DNA of 64,000 nt from Megasphaera elsdenii (GCF_020539865.1 NZ_JAJBQV010000007.1:1-64000); one strand, 5' to 3'. Numbered from the stretch's first letter, positions 1-8,648 are shown. A program made the numbers and translations. The notes: a model not told the origin generated them from the sequence alone.

Positions 1-66
1 TCCATGTATCAAACTTCTCAAGAATCTCCCGCTTCTATAAGCGGGAGAGGTTCAACTCCTTTATAG
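1..66 (+). mobile_element. Right end of an IS200/IS605 (TnpB-type) element, partial
   Basis: A perfect 10-bp hairpin (arms 25-34 and 39-48, loop CTAT) is followed by GGTTCAA. This resembles the conserved right end of IS200/IS605 and IS1341-type elements, which in TnpB elements also forms the 3' end of the guide RNA scaffold (reRNA/omegaRNA). The rest of the element would lie left of the window. The downstream reading frame is a decapitated ABC ATPase, which fits an insertion. The exact boundary is not visible; it probably lies between 50 and 66. No transposase or TnpB codons can be read in the bases shown, so the call rests on the hairpin, its tail sequence and the broken neighbour. Confidence 0.6.
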
Positions 67-327
67 GGTAAACTGAATATGTTGCGGCGCCTGCAGCAAA
101 TGGGAATCGGCATCATCATGACCACCCATTTTCCTGACCAGGTACTGCACGTCGCCGACTGCGCGGCCATCCTGGCTGAAGGAAAAATCCAGGTAGTCGG
201 ACCTCCTGAAGACGTCATTACCGCAGAAAATCTGACCCGTCTATACCATATCCCCATCGCCATCTATGATGTCCCTGAAGCCCATCAAAAAATATGCCTG
301 CCTGTTGCGCCCGTAAGGGAGCTGTAG
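67..327 (+). pseudogene. ABC transporter ATP-binding protein, 3' remnant (iron/siderophore/cobalamin type)
   Basis: The C-terminal ~85 residues of a FepC/FhuC/BtuD-type ATPase remain. The run IGIIMTTHFPDQ matches the H-loop region, and LAEGKIQVVGPPEDVIT matches the strand and 'G.p.dV.t' segment that follow it in this family. Walker A, the signature motif and Walker B are missing. The frame upstream of codon 67 is closed by a TAG at 64-66, next to the IS end. The first ATG in frame is at 79 with no ribosome binding site. It would have energised iron-complex import at the inner membrane; as it stands it cannot bind ATP productively. The 5' part may persist on the other side of the insertion, outside the window. 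Confidence 0.7.
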
Positions 328-362
328 TACAAATCAAATATCAAACGTTTAACTTTAAACTC

Positions 363-417
363 AAAAAAGAGGCTGTCACATTATGCGTTTTTTGCTTAAT
401 GCGACAGCCTCTTTTTT
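363..417. terminator. Bidirectional hairpin terminator, GGCTGTC family
   Basis: Arms 363-376 (A-run plus GAGGCTGT) and 404-417 (ACAGCCTC plus T-run) pair perfectly, with an inner CATTA/TAATG stem. A and T runs on both sides make it work in both directions, for the ABC remnant on plus and the ppx gene ending at 428 on minus. Related hairpins occur at 29177, 34394 and 37310. Confidence 0.85.
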
Positions 418-427
418 ATCGGATATT

Positions 428-1963
428 TTACTTCCAAACGAGGAGGAGAGAAGCGCCGAATTCTTTTTTGAATTGTTTGCTCAGTTGTTTCATTTCGTAG
501 TCGGCTGCGTTGTAGGTCGAGCCCGGTGTCGTCGTGAGAATCATGACGGCGACGTTTTCGGCCAGCGTAACTTCGACATGAGTGACGATTTGTTCATACG
601 TCAGGTCCGACGCTTCGGCCAGGGCCAGGATGGTCGAGAGCTTGCGGATCATAATCCAGTCTTCAGCCGAGGCCATATTGGCATAGCGGTAGGCCCGGAT
701 GATCTTGCGGCTGATGCCGTGGTGGAAGCCGGCGATGAAGCCCGTAATGATCTGTTCGACCTGGGTCAGGCCGTAGAGTGGGGCGTGGGCGATCATAAAG
801 GCCGAGTGGCGGGCGTGGTCGTAGAAGTTGATGATCTTGCCTACGTCATGCATGCGGGCGGCTGTCTGCAATAAGAGGCGTTCCCGCGGGCCGTAGCCGT
901 GGAGAGGCTGGAGCTGGTCGAAGAGCTGCGTTGCGATGCGCGTGACCTGGTCGTAGTGGGCCTGGTTGATGATGACGCCGCTCAGGGTCCCGAGGAAGTT
1001 CTTGACGCTGAAGTCGAGGATGTCGTCGAAGCGAGGCGAGGGCAGATGGCAGTAGGAGGCATAATATTCATAGAACAAGCCTTCGCGGAGACCGCAGCCG
1101 CTGACGACCATTTCCGGGCTGCCCGTTATGTCGAAGATGGTCTTGATGACGGCGGCACCGGCGACGATGAGGTCTGACCGTTCGCTGGACAGGCCGGCGA
1201 TTTTCTTGCGGTTGGCACTGGTCCGCGTTGTAATTTTCTGGTACAGGTTTTGGAAGTGGTCTAAAGGTAAGATGTAGTTGTGGAGTTTCGGCAATTCGTA
1301 GTTCGTCGCCCGTTGATCCATTTTTGCGAAATTACGGGCTGTACCGCCGATGCCGACGATGGGCAGGTGGATATCCTGGATCCAAGGGATATCGGCCATT
1401 TTTTTGCGGACAAATTTCATCAGTCTGGCAATGGCTTCGGAATCAGGATTGCCTTGGGTACCGAATTTTTCAGTCAGTGTGACGGCGCCAATGGGAACCG
1501 ACAAGGAATGGGCGGCTTCTCCGTCACGGACTAAGGTCATTTCGACGCTGGCACCGCCTAAGTCGAAGATGAGAAAATCTTTCATGGCAATGGTGTTGAT
1601 GACGCCGAGATATCCTAAGTAGGCTTCCCGTTTGCCTGTAATGACGTCCATGGTAATGCCTGTTTCAGCATTGATGCGTTTCAAAAAGTCTTCGCCATTA
1701 CTGGCATTACGTACGGCTGCCGTTGCGACGGCCCGGCAGTTCTTGATGTCCATGACTTCCATAATGTGCTTATAGACGTGCAGGCAGGTCAAGGCCCGTT
1801 GCATACCTTCTTCACTGATTACGCCGGTCTGGCTCAGGCCGTGGCCCAGACGGATGGCCTCTTTTTCCTGGTAGAGCAGGGAGTAAGCGTGGTTGTCGGC
1901 AATCTGCATGACGACAAAGCGGATGGAGTTAGAGCCCATATCGATGATGGCTAATTTTTCCAT
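428..1963 (-). CDS. ppx: Exopolyphosphatase / pppGpp phosphatase (Ppx/GppA) with HD domain
   Basis: A 511-residue Ppx/GppA phosphatase that would hydrolyse terminal phosphate from polyphosphate and/or pppGpp in the cytoplasm. The N-terminal half is the actin-like ASKHA fold: phosphate-1 motif DMGSNSIRF near residue 8, GKREAYLGYLGV containing the catalytic-glutamate region, and phosphate-2 motif FDLGGASVE. The C-terminal ~190 residues carry an HD-type domain (MHDVGKI, later FHHG). I chose the ATG at 1963 because GAGG lies 6 bases upstream of it; the ATG at 1973-1975 overlaps that site. It is divergent from a degenerate paralogue and ppk, so the three form a polyphosphate module. PolyP versus pppGpp specificity cannot be decided from sequence alone. 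Confidence 0.92.
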   Translation of the reverse strand: MEKLAIIDMGSNSIRFVVMQIADNHAYSLLYQEKEAIRLGHGLSQTGVISEEGMQRALTCLHVYKHIMEVMDIKNCRAVATAAVRNASNGEDFLKRINAETGITMDVITGKREAYLGYLGVINTIAMKDFLIFDLGGASVEMTLVRDGEAAHSLSVPIGAVTLTEKFGTQGNPDSEAIARLMKFVRKKMADIPWIQDIHLPIVGIGGTARNFAKMDQRATNYELPKLHNYILPLDHFQNLYQKITTRTSANRKKIAGLSSERSDLIVAGAAVIKTIFDITGSPEMVVSGCGLREGLFYEYYASYCHLPSPRFDDILDFSVKNFLGTLSGVIINQAHYDQVTRIATQLFDQLQPLHGYGPRERLLLQTAARMHDVGKIINFYDHARHSAFMIAHAPLYGLTQVEQIITGFIAGFHHGISRKIIRAYRYANMASAEDWIMIRKLSTILALAEASDLTYEQIVTHVEVTLAENVAVMILTTTPGSTYNAADYEMKQLSKQFKKEFGASLLLVWK

Positions 1964-2014
1964 GGTATACCTCATTTCTGCGGATGCTTATCAAGTTTAT
2001 CGTTTGCTTTATTC

Positions 2015-2020
2015 ATTATA
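2015..2020 (-). promoter_or_regulatory. -10 element for ppx
   Basis: Read on the minus strand this is a perfect TATAAT, about 50 bases upstream of the ppx start. The -35 is poor (TTCGGC at about 19 bp spacing), so the promoter may be weak or activator dependent. Confidence 0.45.
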
Positions 2021-2086
2021 CTACAGAATAGAGCGGCATGCCGAAAGTTTTTACAAAAAATATACATATATATGGTGACTTTCATG

Positions 2087-2092
2087 TATAAT
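2087..2092 (+). promoter_or_regulatory. -10 element for the ppx-like/ppk operon
   Basis: TATAAT lies 55 bases upstream of the start at 2147, in an AT-rich divergent intergenic region. There is no good -35 at 17 bp. Divergent placement with the ppx promoter would allow shared control of polyphosphate synthesis and breakdown. Confidence 0.45.
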
Positions 2093-2146
2093 AAGAAGAG
2101 TATCAGCTAGACAGCAACTATATCGTCAAGAAAAGTGGGGAGAGTA

Positions 2147-3691
2147 ATGGAAAAACAAACCCGGAATGTTTTCGGCATCATCCATATCGGGACGGTCAAT
2201 ATGACCTTGAAGGTCATCGCCTACTCGTCGTTAGATGATATGGAAATCATCGAAAACGTATCCCGAGAAGTAAAATATGGGGAAACGGTCTTCCAGCGCC
2301 ATCACGTCAGTTTTCAGTCCCTGAACGAGATCTGTCAGGTCCTGCTGGGATTCCGCCAGCTCCTTTGCGACTATGATGTCAAAGATGTCCGTGTCTTGTC
2401 GACGACAGCCATCAGCGAGGCGGACAATTTGATCAGCGTCCTCGATCAGATCCATATCCGTACGGGCTTTGACGTCGAAGTCATCCACATGACTAAGGAA
2501 ATCTATTACAAGTTCTTTGGTCTTTATTATAATGTATTGAAAGGGCAATTCAATTTTGCCGATAAAGCCGTCATGCTCTTGGATATTACGTCTGGCGGCG
2601 TCGGCCTGACCTGTTGGAAATCGGACCGCCTCTTGTTCCAGCAGAACATCCACATCGGGTCCTTGCGCATCTTGGAAAATTTCACGGAAAAGCAGCGCGA
2701 TGAACTGACTTTCCCGACGGCTGTGCGCGAATATATTTATGGCACCCTTTATCCACTCTGGAAAGGCGTCCAGCAGTATGATATCAAGTATATCGTCTTG
2801 TCCGGCCGAGGGGCTAATTTGGTAGCACGCCTTATGGGCAAGACCAGTGAAAAAGGCCTCTTCTTGATTACGCCAGATGAACTGCGCCAGTTCGTCTATT
2901 CTTTCCGCGGTGTCACACCGTTCAAGCTCATGAAGCGCTTCGGTTTGTCCCAGAACCTGGCCAATGTCATCATGCCGACGATTCTCTTGTATTATGAACT
3001 GTTGCGCATCGTAGACATCGACATGCTGGTCGTCATGCCGACGACTTTCACCGAAGGCTATACCATGCATTATGTCGCCGAAAAGACGCATAACGATTAT
3101 ATGGCCCACCTCCAGAGCCTGCTCCTGGATATGATGCGCCGCTTGTCCAAGAAATACTTGTCCGATTCTGTCCATTCTGCCCGCATCGAAGAATACTGCA
3201 ACGTCCTCTTTCAGGCGTTGTACCAGTTCATCGGCCTCGATTACAGCTATAATTATCTGCTCCGCCTGGCTGCGATTTTCCATGAAACGGGGAAGTTCAT
3301 CAATATCCGCAAGCATAATCTCTGTACGTACAACCTCATCAAGGAAACGGACTTATTCGGTTTATCTGATGGGGAAAAGGAAGTCCTGGCCGCCGTCCTC
3401 TACTATGCCTTTGATGGCACCTTGCACGAAGCGTCGCCAGTCTATCATGCCTTGACGCCGCGGCAGAAGGTCATTACAGCGAAATTGACGGCGATTTTCC
3501 GCCTGGCCGATTCGCTCGATAAGAGCCATTTAGGGAAAATCAGTTCCATCCGGGCGGAACTTAAAGAGGATGAACTCGTCGTCTATTATACGGCCGACGC
3601 CGATATTTCTTTGGAACGCTGGACGTATTTGAAAATGGCCGTCGACTTTTCCGAAGTTTTTGGCATTTCGACGAAATTAGTGAAAGGATAA
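2147..3691 (+). CDS. Degenerate Ppx/GppA-like protein with HD-type domain
   Basis: A 514-residue paralogue with the same ASKHA-plus-HD layout as the divergent ppx product. The phosphate-1 motif (IIHIGTVNMTLKVI) lacks the DxGSNS signature. The region that carries the catalytic glutamate in active enzymes reads MTKEIYYKFFG, and phosphate-2 reads LDITSGGVGL. In the HD part, the HD doublet is HE (FHETGKF). The fold is therefore kept while active-site residues are lost, suggesting a pseudoenzyme or regulator, perhaps a nucleotide or polyP sensor. ATG 2147 is preferred over the in-frame GTG 2135 because GTGGGGAGAG precedes it as the binding site. It lies 7 bases upstream of ppk and is surely co-transcribed with it. 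Confidence 0.8.
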   Translation: MEKQTRNVFGIIHIGTVNMTLKVIAYSSLDDMEIIENVSREVKYGETVFQRHHVSFQSLNEICQVLLGFRQLLCDYDVKDVRVLSTTAISEADNLISVLDQIHIRTGFDVEVIHMTKEIYYKFFGLYYNVLKGQFNFADKAVMLLDITSGGVGLTCWKSDRLLFQQNIHIGSLRILENFTEKQRDELTFPTAVREYIYGTLYPLWKGVQQYDIKYIVLSGRGANLVARLMGKTSEKGLFLITPDELRQFVYSFRGVTPFKLMKRFGLSQNLANVIMPTILLYYELLRIVDIDMLVVMPTTFTEGYTMHYVAEKTHNDYMAHLQSLLLDMMRRLSKKYLSDSVHSARIEEYCNVLFQALYQFIGLDYSYNYLLRLAAIFHETGKFINIRKHNLCTYNLIKETDLFGLSDGEKEVLAAVLYYAFDGTLHEASPVYHALTPRQKVITAKLTAIFRLADSLDKSHLGKISSIRAELKEDELVVYYTADADISLERWTYLKMAVDFSEVFGISTKLVKG

Positions 3692-3698
3692 GATAATC

Positions 3699-5855
3699 AT
3701 GGCAGATTTTACTGATGCTCAATATTTTTTAAATCGTGAATGTACATGGGTCAAATTCAATGAACGGGTTCTGCGCGAAGCTATCGTCCCATCCAACCCG
3801 CTGCTGGAACAGCTGAATTTCATTGCCATCGCTGCATCGAATCTGGATGAATTCTTCATGATCCGTGTCGCCGGCGTCAAGCACCTCGTCGAAAGTGGTG
3901 TCAAGCACATCGACATTGCCGGCATGACGCCGCAGGAACAGTTCGAGGCCATCCAGTCCATGGTCCATAAACTGGTCAGCGACCAGTATCGCTACTATGA
4001 AGATATCCAGCAGAAGCTGCAGGCCCATGGCCTGCACTTCATCGGTGTCGATGCCCTCGATGATGATCAGCGTCTGTGGTTGGAAAGCTTCTTTGAACGG
4101 GAAATCTACCCTGTCGTTACGCCTATGGCCGTTGATTCCAGCCATCCTTTTCCGTTTTTGTCCAGCCTGAACCTGAACTTGGCCGTTCTCTTGCGCCGCA
4201 AACAGGGGGACCGCTCGGTCAAGACGGCTATCCTGCCGGTTCCGACGTCGGTCATCGACCGCATCATCAAGGTCCCAGACAGCGTTTCGCCGGCCGGCAA
4301 GCAGCATGAAGGCCATCAGTTCCTCTTCTTGGAAGACGTCATCGCCGCTTATGCAGAACGATTCTTCCTGGGCTGCGATATTCTGGAAGTCGAACCGTTC
4401 CGCGTCACTCGCGACGCTGACTTGGATATTGATGATGATGCGGAAGACCTCCTGATGGAAGTCGAAAAGAGCCTGAAGAAGCGCCGAAAAGGGGCGGCTG
4501 TTCGTTTGGAACTAGCCGCTTCGTCGTCGCGCATGATCCGCGATTTCCTGCGCGATGAACTGCAGCTTGAAGAACGGGACATCTATTCGATTCCAGGTCC
4601 TTTGGACTGCAAGGTCTTCTTTTCCTTTGTCGGCATCGATGGTTATGACGACCTGCACTATCCGCCAGTGAAACCGCAGCCGTCGTCCGAACTGGCCGCT
4701 ATCGACGCGCCTGATTTCTGGTCGGCCATTGCCGAACGGGACGTCATGGTCCATCATCCCTATGAAACTTTTGAAACGGTAGAACACTTCATCCAGCTGG
4801 CCGCAACGGATCCCCATGTCCTGGCCATCAAACAGACGCTCTACCGCGTCAGCAGCAAGTCGCCGATTATCGCTGCCCTGGCCCAGGCCGCAGAAAACGG
4901 CAAACAGGTCACGGTCTTCATGGAAGTCAAGGCCCGTTTCGATGAAGAAAATAATATCCACATGGCCCGCAAGCTGGAAAAAGCCGGCTGCCATGTCATT
5001 TACGGCATTATGGGGCTCAAGACCCATTCCAAGATTACCCTCGTCGTCCGCCGCGAATCAGACGGCATCCGCCGTTACGTCCACTTGGCGACGGGCAATT
5101 ACAATGGGAAGACAGCCCGTATCTATACGGATGTCGGCATCTTGACGGCCAATACCCTCATCGGTGTCGATGCGTCGGCCTTCTTCAACCTCTTATCGGG
5201 GTATTCCGATCCTCCCCAGTGGAATAAACTGGCCGTTGCGCCGCTTAACTTGCGGGAAACGATTTATCAGGAAATCGACCAGGAAATCGCCCAGGCCAAG
5301 GCGGGCAAGAAAGCCCTTATCGTGGCCAAGATGAACTCCCTCCTCGATAAGTACGTCATCGCTAAGCTCTATGAAGCATCGGCGGCTGGCGTCAAGATCC
5401 GCCTCATCGTCCGTGGCATTTGTGTTATCCGCCCGGGCCTGCCTGGCATCAGCGACAATATCGAAGTTCACAGCATCGTCGGCCGCTTCCTGGAACACAG
5501 CCGCTTGTTCTACTTCTACAACGGCGGCAAGGAAGACGTCTTTATTTCCTCGGCAGACTGGATGCCGCGCAACCTCAACGAACGCGTCGAATTGATGACG
5601 CCTGTCGAATTCCCGCCTCATAAGGAACGGATTAAACGCATCTTGAAAGTATACTTCGACGACAACGTTAAGGCCTATGCCATGAACAGCGACGGCTCGT
5701 ACCGTTACTTGGCAGACGAACGCAAGGGCAAACCTGTCAATGCCCAGGATACTTGCCAGCGCGAAGCGGGACGGCTAGCGTCAGAACGGAAAAAGGCAGC
5801 CCACCAGTTCCGCAATGTTGTCTTGCGTCCGCGTCCTGCTGAAGAAGACAAGTAA
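3699..5855 (+). CDS. ppk: Polyphosphate kinase 1
   Basis: A 718-residue Ppk1 that reversibly transfers the gamma-phosphate of ATP to polyphosphate. The order is an N-terminal helical domain (FLNRECTWVKFNERVL), a head domain, and two phospholipase-D-like C domains. The autophosphorylated histidine is H443 in KTHSKI, and the second conserved histidine is H600 in LEHSRLFYF. Length agrees with the family (about 690-720). The C-terminal ~40 residues are basic and unconserved. It lies 7 bases after the degenerate Ppx-like gene. A short unrelated tail follows before the wall protein. Confidence 0.96.
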   Translation: MADFTDAQYFLNRECTWVKFNERVLREAIVPSNPLLEQLNFIAIAASNLDEFFMIRVAGVKHLVESGVKHIDIAGMTPQEQFEAIQSMVHKLVSDQYRYYEDIQQKLQAHGLHFIGVDALDDDQRLWLESFFEREIYPVVTPMAVDSSHPFPFLSSLNLNLAVLLRRKQGDRSVKTAILPVPTSVIDRIIKVPDSVSPAGKQHEGHQFLFLEDVIAAYAERFFLGCDILEVEPFRVTRDADLDIDDDAEDLLMEVEKSLKKRRKGAAVRLELAASSSRMIRDFLRDELQLEERDIYSIPGPLDCKVFFSFVGIDGYDDLHYPPVKPQPSSELAAIDAPDFWSAIAERDVMVHHPYETFETVEHFIQLAATDPHVLAIKQTLYRVSSKSPIIAALAQAAENGKQVTVFMEVKARFDEENNIHMARKLEKAGCHVIYGIMGLKTHSKITLVVRRESDGIRRYVHLATGNYNGKTARIYTDVGILTANTLIGVDASAFFNLLSGYSDPPQWNKLAVAPLNLRETIYQEIDQEIAQAKAGKKALIVAKMNSLLDKYVIAKLYEASAAGVKIRLIVRGICVIRPGLPGISDNIEVHSIVGRFLEHSRLFYFYNGGKEDVFISSADWMPRNLNERVELMTPVEFPPHKERIKRILKVYFDDNVKAYAMNSDGSYRYLADERKGKPVNAQDTCQREAGRLASERKKAAHQFRNVVLRPRPAEEDK

Positions 5856-5912
5856 ATTGACAATCATGTCGGCCTTTGTTACAATGAAAAGAAAAGCACT
5901 AGGAGGCATGGC

Positions 5913-6920
5913 ATGGACTGGAAACGATTCAGCATGACTGGATTCAAGAATAAACGACCGATTACACGAATGTACGCCACGATGATTGCCTTATTAGTCA
6001 TCGTGTCCCTGACGGGGTTCATCGACCGGGGGAAATCCGTGACCCTCGTTGCCGATGGCGAGACCCGGCAGGTATATACGCAAGCTGTCAATGCAAGGGC
6101 ATTGATGCGGGAAAATAATATAGATATTGGTGATTACGATGAAATCGATGTCTCGACGCAGAAGCTCGACGACGGCAGTTACGTCAAAGTGCGCCGGGCT
6201 ATTCCGGTCACTTTGGAATACCGCGGACAGACTCAGGAAGTCTATACGGCTAAGCACAATTCCCAGGAAGTAGCCGAACAGTACGGCTATAATAAGGAAA
6301 AGTACCGTCCTTATGGCGACGTCCAGAAGCCTCTCCAAGCAGGTCAGCATATCGTCATCGGCCACGTGTCGCGCAAGACCATTACAGAAGATGAAGTCGT
6401 CCCTTATGCTATCGAAAGCATTCCTGATGAAACGCTGGGCCAAGGCGAAGAAAAAGTCATCCAAGAAGGGCAGAATGGCCGTAAGCGGGTCAAATTGAAC
6501 ATCGTCAGCGTCGACGGCCAGGTCGCTGATAAGGAAACGGTGTCGACGGAACTCATTTCGGAAATGCAGCCGCTGATCCGCAAAGTCGGTACGAAAGAAA
6601 CCGTTGAAATCAACACCAGCACAGGCGATGTATCCCACTACCAGAAAATCATTACCATGGAAGCCACGGCCTATTTGCCGACTGATGGCGATGGCCAGTG
6701 TATCACCCGGATGGGGACTCGGGCTCGTTACGGTGTCGTCGCCGTCGACCCCAACGTCATTCCATTGGGTTCGACCGTCTTCATCCCTGGCTATGGCGTT
6801 GCCCGGGCGGAAGATACAGGCGGAGCCATCCTCGGCAACCGCATCGACCTCTGTATGGAAGACTACGATGCCTGCATGAATTTCGGCCGCCGCACCGTAC
6901 CGGTCTATATTCTGAATTAA
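5913..6920 (+). CDS. YabE-like wall protein: DUF348, G5 and 3D domains
   Basis: A 335-residue secreted or anchored protein. One membrane segment at residues ~20-38 acts as signal anchor. After it come DUF348 repeats (VTLVADGETRQVYTQA, then VTLEYRGQTQEVYTAK), a G5-type region (VVPYAIESIPDETLGQGEEKVIQEG), and a C-terminal 3D domain (MEATAYLPTDGD..., DTGGAI, IDLCMEDYDAC). The 3D domain is the catalytic core shared with MltA/Sps-type lytic transglycosylases, so a role in peptidoglycan turnover is likely. AGGAGG at 5901-5906 places the start at 5913 rather than at the out-of-frame ATG 5908. It has its own terminator downstream. Substrate is not known. Confidence 0.85.
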   Translation: MDWKRFSMTGFKNKRPITRMYATMIALLVIVSLTGFIDRGKSVTLVADGETRQVYTQAVNARALMRENNIDIGDYDEIDVSTQKLDDGSYVKVRRAIPVTLEYRGQTQEVYTAKHNSQEVAEQYGYNKEKYRPYGDVQKPLQAGQHIVIGHVSRKTITEDEVVPYAIESIPDETLGQGEEKVIQEGQNGRKRVKLNIVSVDGQVADKETVSTELISEMQPLIRKVGTKETVEINTSTGDVSHYQKIITMEATAYLPTDGDGQCITRMGTRARYGVVAVDPNVIPLGSTVFIPGYGVARAEDTGGAILGNRIDLCMEDYDACMNFGRRTVPVYILN

Positions 6921-6957
6921 CATCAAACTTTCAACTTCAAACTTCAAACACGTCCGC

Positions 6958-6992
6958 AAGGGCAGGCATTGAAAAAATGCTTGCCCTTGTTT
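6958..6992 (+). terminator. Terminator after the 3D-domain gene
   Basis: Arms 6958-6970 and 6976-6988 pair with one mismatch around a 5-base loop (GAAAA), followed by GTTTG. The right arm contains the -35 of the rpsB promoter, so the structure is shared between the two units. Confidence 0.65.
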
Positions 6993-7009
6993 GTCATATA
7001 TGCTATAAT
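6981..7009 (+). promoter_or_regulatory. rpsB promoter, extended -10
   Basis: TTGCCC (6981-6986), a 17-bp spacer, and TATAAT (7004-7009) preceded by TGC give a strong sigma-70-type promoter with an extended -10. The spacing is ideal. It drives rpsB and probably tsf. Confidence 0.8.
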
Positions 7010-7015
7010 GTCAAA

Positions 7016-7138
7016 GGTTTGAATATCAAACCCTAAAATACACACGCTTGGCGAGCTCAGCACTGTGCCCGTTCCCCGTGGGGAAGGGTGAAGATGAGCG
7101 ATGACCGGGCGGAGGAAAAAACAGGAGGAATTACAATT
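7016..7138 (+). ncRNA. Structured rpsB 5' leader, candidate S2 autoregulatory RNA
   Basis: A leader of about 120 bases separates the promoter from rpsB. It can fold a nested structure: outer GCCCG (7067-7071) with CGGGC (7106-7110), enclosing CCCC (7074-7077) with GGGG (7080-7083). This ends just before the ribosome binding site at 7122-7129. S2 autoregulates through its mRNA leader in other bacteria, which makes this a fair candidate. I do not recognise a named Rfam family from the sequence. Confidence 0.4.
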
Positions 7139-7882
7139 ATGGCAGTAGTATCTATGAAACAATTATTGGAAGCCGGCGTTCATTTCGGTCATCAGACCCG
7201 CCGTTGGAACCCGAAGATGGCTCGCTTCATCTTCACTGAACGTAACGGTATCTACATCATCGACTTGCAGAAAACCGTTAAGAAAATGGACGAAGCTTAC
7301 AATTTTGTCCGCGACCTGGCTGCTGAAGGCGGCAAAGTCCTCTTCGTAGGCACGAAAAAACAGGCTCAGGAATCTATTAAAAATGAAGCAGAACGTTGCA
7401 ACCAGTACTTCGTCAACGAACGCTGGCTCGGCGGTATGCTCACCAACTTCCAGACCATCGAAAAGCGCGTAAAACGCTTGAAGACCTTGGAAAAACAGGC
7501 TGAAGACGGCACGTTCGAAATCTTGCCGAAGAAAGAAGTTACACTCCTCAAACATGAAATGGAAAAACTTCAGAAATACCTCGGCGGTATCAAAGACATG
7601 AAGAAACTTCCGGATGCTCTCTTCATCATCGACCCGAAAAAAGAAGAAATCGCTGTTTCTGAAGCCCGCAAACTTCACATCCCCATCATCGCTACGGTTG
7701 ACACCAACTGCGATCCCGATGTCATCGACTATCCGATTCCGGCTAACGATGACGCTATCCGCGCCGTCAAACTCTTGACCGGCAAAATCGCTGACGCTGT
7801 CCTCGAAGGCAACCAGGGCGAACAGAATGAAGAAGGCGCCGCTGAAGGTGCTGAAGCCGCTGAAGAAAAAGCAGCAGAATAA
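7139..7882 (+). CDS. rpsB: Small ribosomal subunit protein S2
   Basis: A 247-residue S2. It opens with [27 protein letters not shown], the usual N-terminus, and carries [23 protein letters not shown] and VDTNCDPD motifs. ATG 7139 follows ACAGGAGGAATTACAATT; the longer in-frame opening from 7088 lies inside the leader. The C-terminal tail is acidic ([16 protein letters not shown]) and variable in the family. It bridges S1 to the 30S subunit. It is paired with tsf, as in almost all bacteria. Confidence 0.98.
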   Translation: MAVVSMKQLLEAGVHFGHQTRRWNPKMARFIFTERNGIYIIDLQKTVKKMDEAYNFVRDLAAEGGKVLFVGTKKQAQESIKNEAERCNQYFVNERWLGGMLTNFQTIEKRVKRLKTLEKQAEDGTFEILPKKEVTLLKHEMEKLQKYLGGIKDMKKLPDALFIIDPKKEEIAVSEARKLHIPIIATVDTNCDPDVIDYPIPANDDAIRAVKLLTGKIADAVLEGNQGEQNEEGAAEGAEAAEEKAAE

Positions 7883-7920
7883 GATTACTCGTTCTTTGAG
7901 AACTGAATGGTTATTATAGG

Positions 7921-7948
7921 AAGGTAAGGAGCCTTTGCTTCTTACCTT
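7921..7948 (+). promoter_or_regulatory. Hairpin between rpsB and tsf, possible attenuator
   Basis: AAGGTAAG...GCTTCTTACCTT folds into a strong hairpin (AAGGTAAGgAGC with GCTtCTTACCTT), followed by only TCTTC instead of a T-run. It could be a weak terminator, attenuator or processing site that lowers tsf relative to rpsB. A TATAAT at 7960-7965 lies just after it with no clear -35. Confidence 0.45.
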
Positions 7949-7991
7949 TCTTCAAACTGTATAATTCACATTACTTTTAGGAGGAATACTC

Positions 7992-8639
7992 ATGGCTATT
8001 ACAGCAGCAATGGTAAAAGAATTAAGAACAAAAACCGGTGCAGGCATGATGGACTGCAAAAAAGCATTGACCGAAAGCAACGGCGATATGGAAAAAGCCG
8101 TCGACTTGCTTCGTGAACATGGCTTGGCTGCAGCAGCTAAGAAAGCAGACCGCATCGCTGCTGAAGGTTTAGTTTATTCTTACATCCATGGCAACGGCCG
8201 TATCGGCGTCCTCGTCGAAGTCAACTGCGAAACAGACTTCGTCGCTCAGACTGACAACTTCAAAGCACTCTGCAAAGACATTGCAATGCAGATTGCTGCT
8301 GCAAAACCGGCATACCTCAAACGGGAAGAAGTTCCGGCTGAAGTTTTGGAACATGAAAAAGAAGTTCTCCGCCAGCAGGCCCTGAACGAAGGCAAACCGG
8401 AAAAAATCGTCGAAAAGATGATTACTGGCCGTATCGAAAAATTCTACAAAGAAAACTGCCTCCTCGATCAGGAATTCATCAAAGATTCTGACAAGACGGT
8501 CCAGCAGGTCGTTACCGAAGCAATTGCTAAAATCGGTGAAAAAATCGACATCCGCCGTTATACACGTTATGAATTGGGTGAAGGCCTGGAAAAACGGAAC
8601 GATGATTTTGTTTCCGAAGTAATGGCACAAGCTAAATAA
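7992..8639 (+). CDS. tsf: Elongation factor Ts
   Basis: A 215-residue EF-Ts, the guanine nucleotide exchange factor of EF-Tu. The N-terminal UBA-like domain is clear ([19 protein letters not shown]), followed by the TDFVA-containing core signature ([16 protein letters not shown]). It is shorter than the ~290-residue E. coli and Bacillus forms and resembles the compact type with one core subdomain pair, as in Thermus. The end is intact, so this is not a truncation. AGGAGG lies 6 bases before ATG. A stem-loop terminator follows. Confidence 0.97.
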   Translation: MAITAAMVKELRTKTGAGMMDCKKALTESNGDMEKAVDLLREHGLAAAAKKADRIAAEGLVYSYIHGNGRIGVLVEVNCETDFVAQTDNFKALCKDIAMQIAAAKPAYLKREEVPAEVLEHEKEVLRQQALNEGKPEKIVEKMITGRIEKFYKENCLLDQEFIKDSDKTVQQVVTEAIAKIGEKIDIRRYTRYELGEGLEKRNDDFVSEVMAQAK

Positions 8640-8648
8640 GATTGCATA

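Noticed and set aside
2231..3316. Long minus-strand ORF (361 codons) opposite the Ppx-like gene
   Set aside because: It mirrors a gene with clear family similarity. C-ending codons leave few stops on the opposite strand, so such shadows are common here. No ribosome binding site or recognisable domain.
6921..6952. Tandem CAAACTT words as a possible CRISPR or satellite
   Set aside because: Units are 7-8 bases, irregular and without spacers; no cas genes are nearby.
5994..6959. Minus-strand ORF (321 codons) opposite the 3D-domain gene
   Set aside because: The plus strand encodes recognisable DUF348, G5 and 3D motifs; the antisense frame has no recognisable domain.
7883..7991. Possible tRNA or small RNA between rpsB and tsf
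   Set aside because: No cloverleaf can be drawn; only one hairpin is present.
7992..8639. EF-Ts as a truncated gene
   Set aside because: Short but complete; compact EF-Ts forms are known and the frame ends normally before a terminator.
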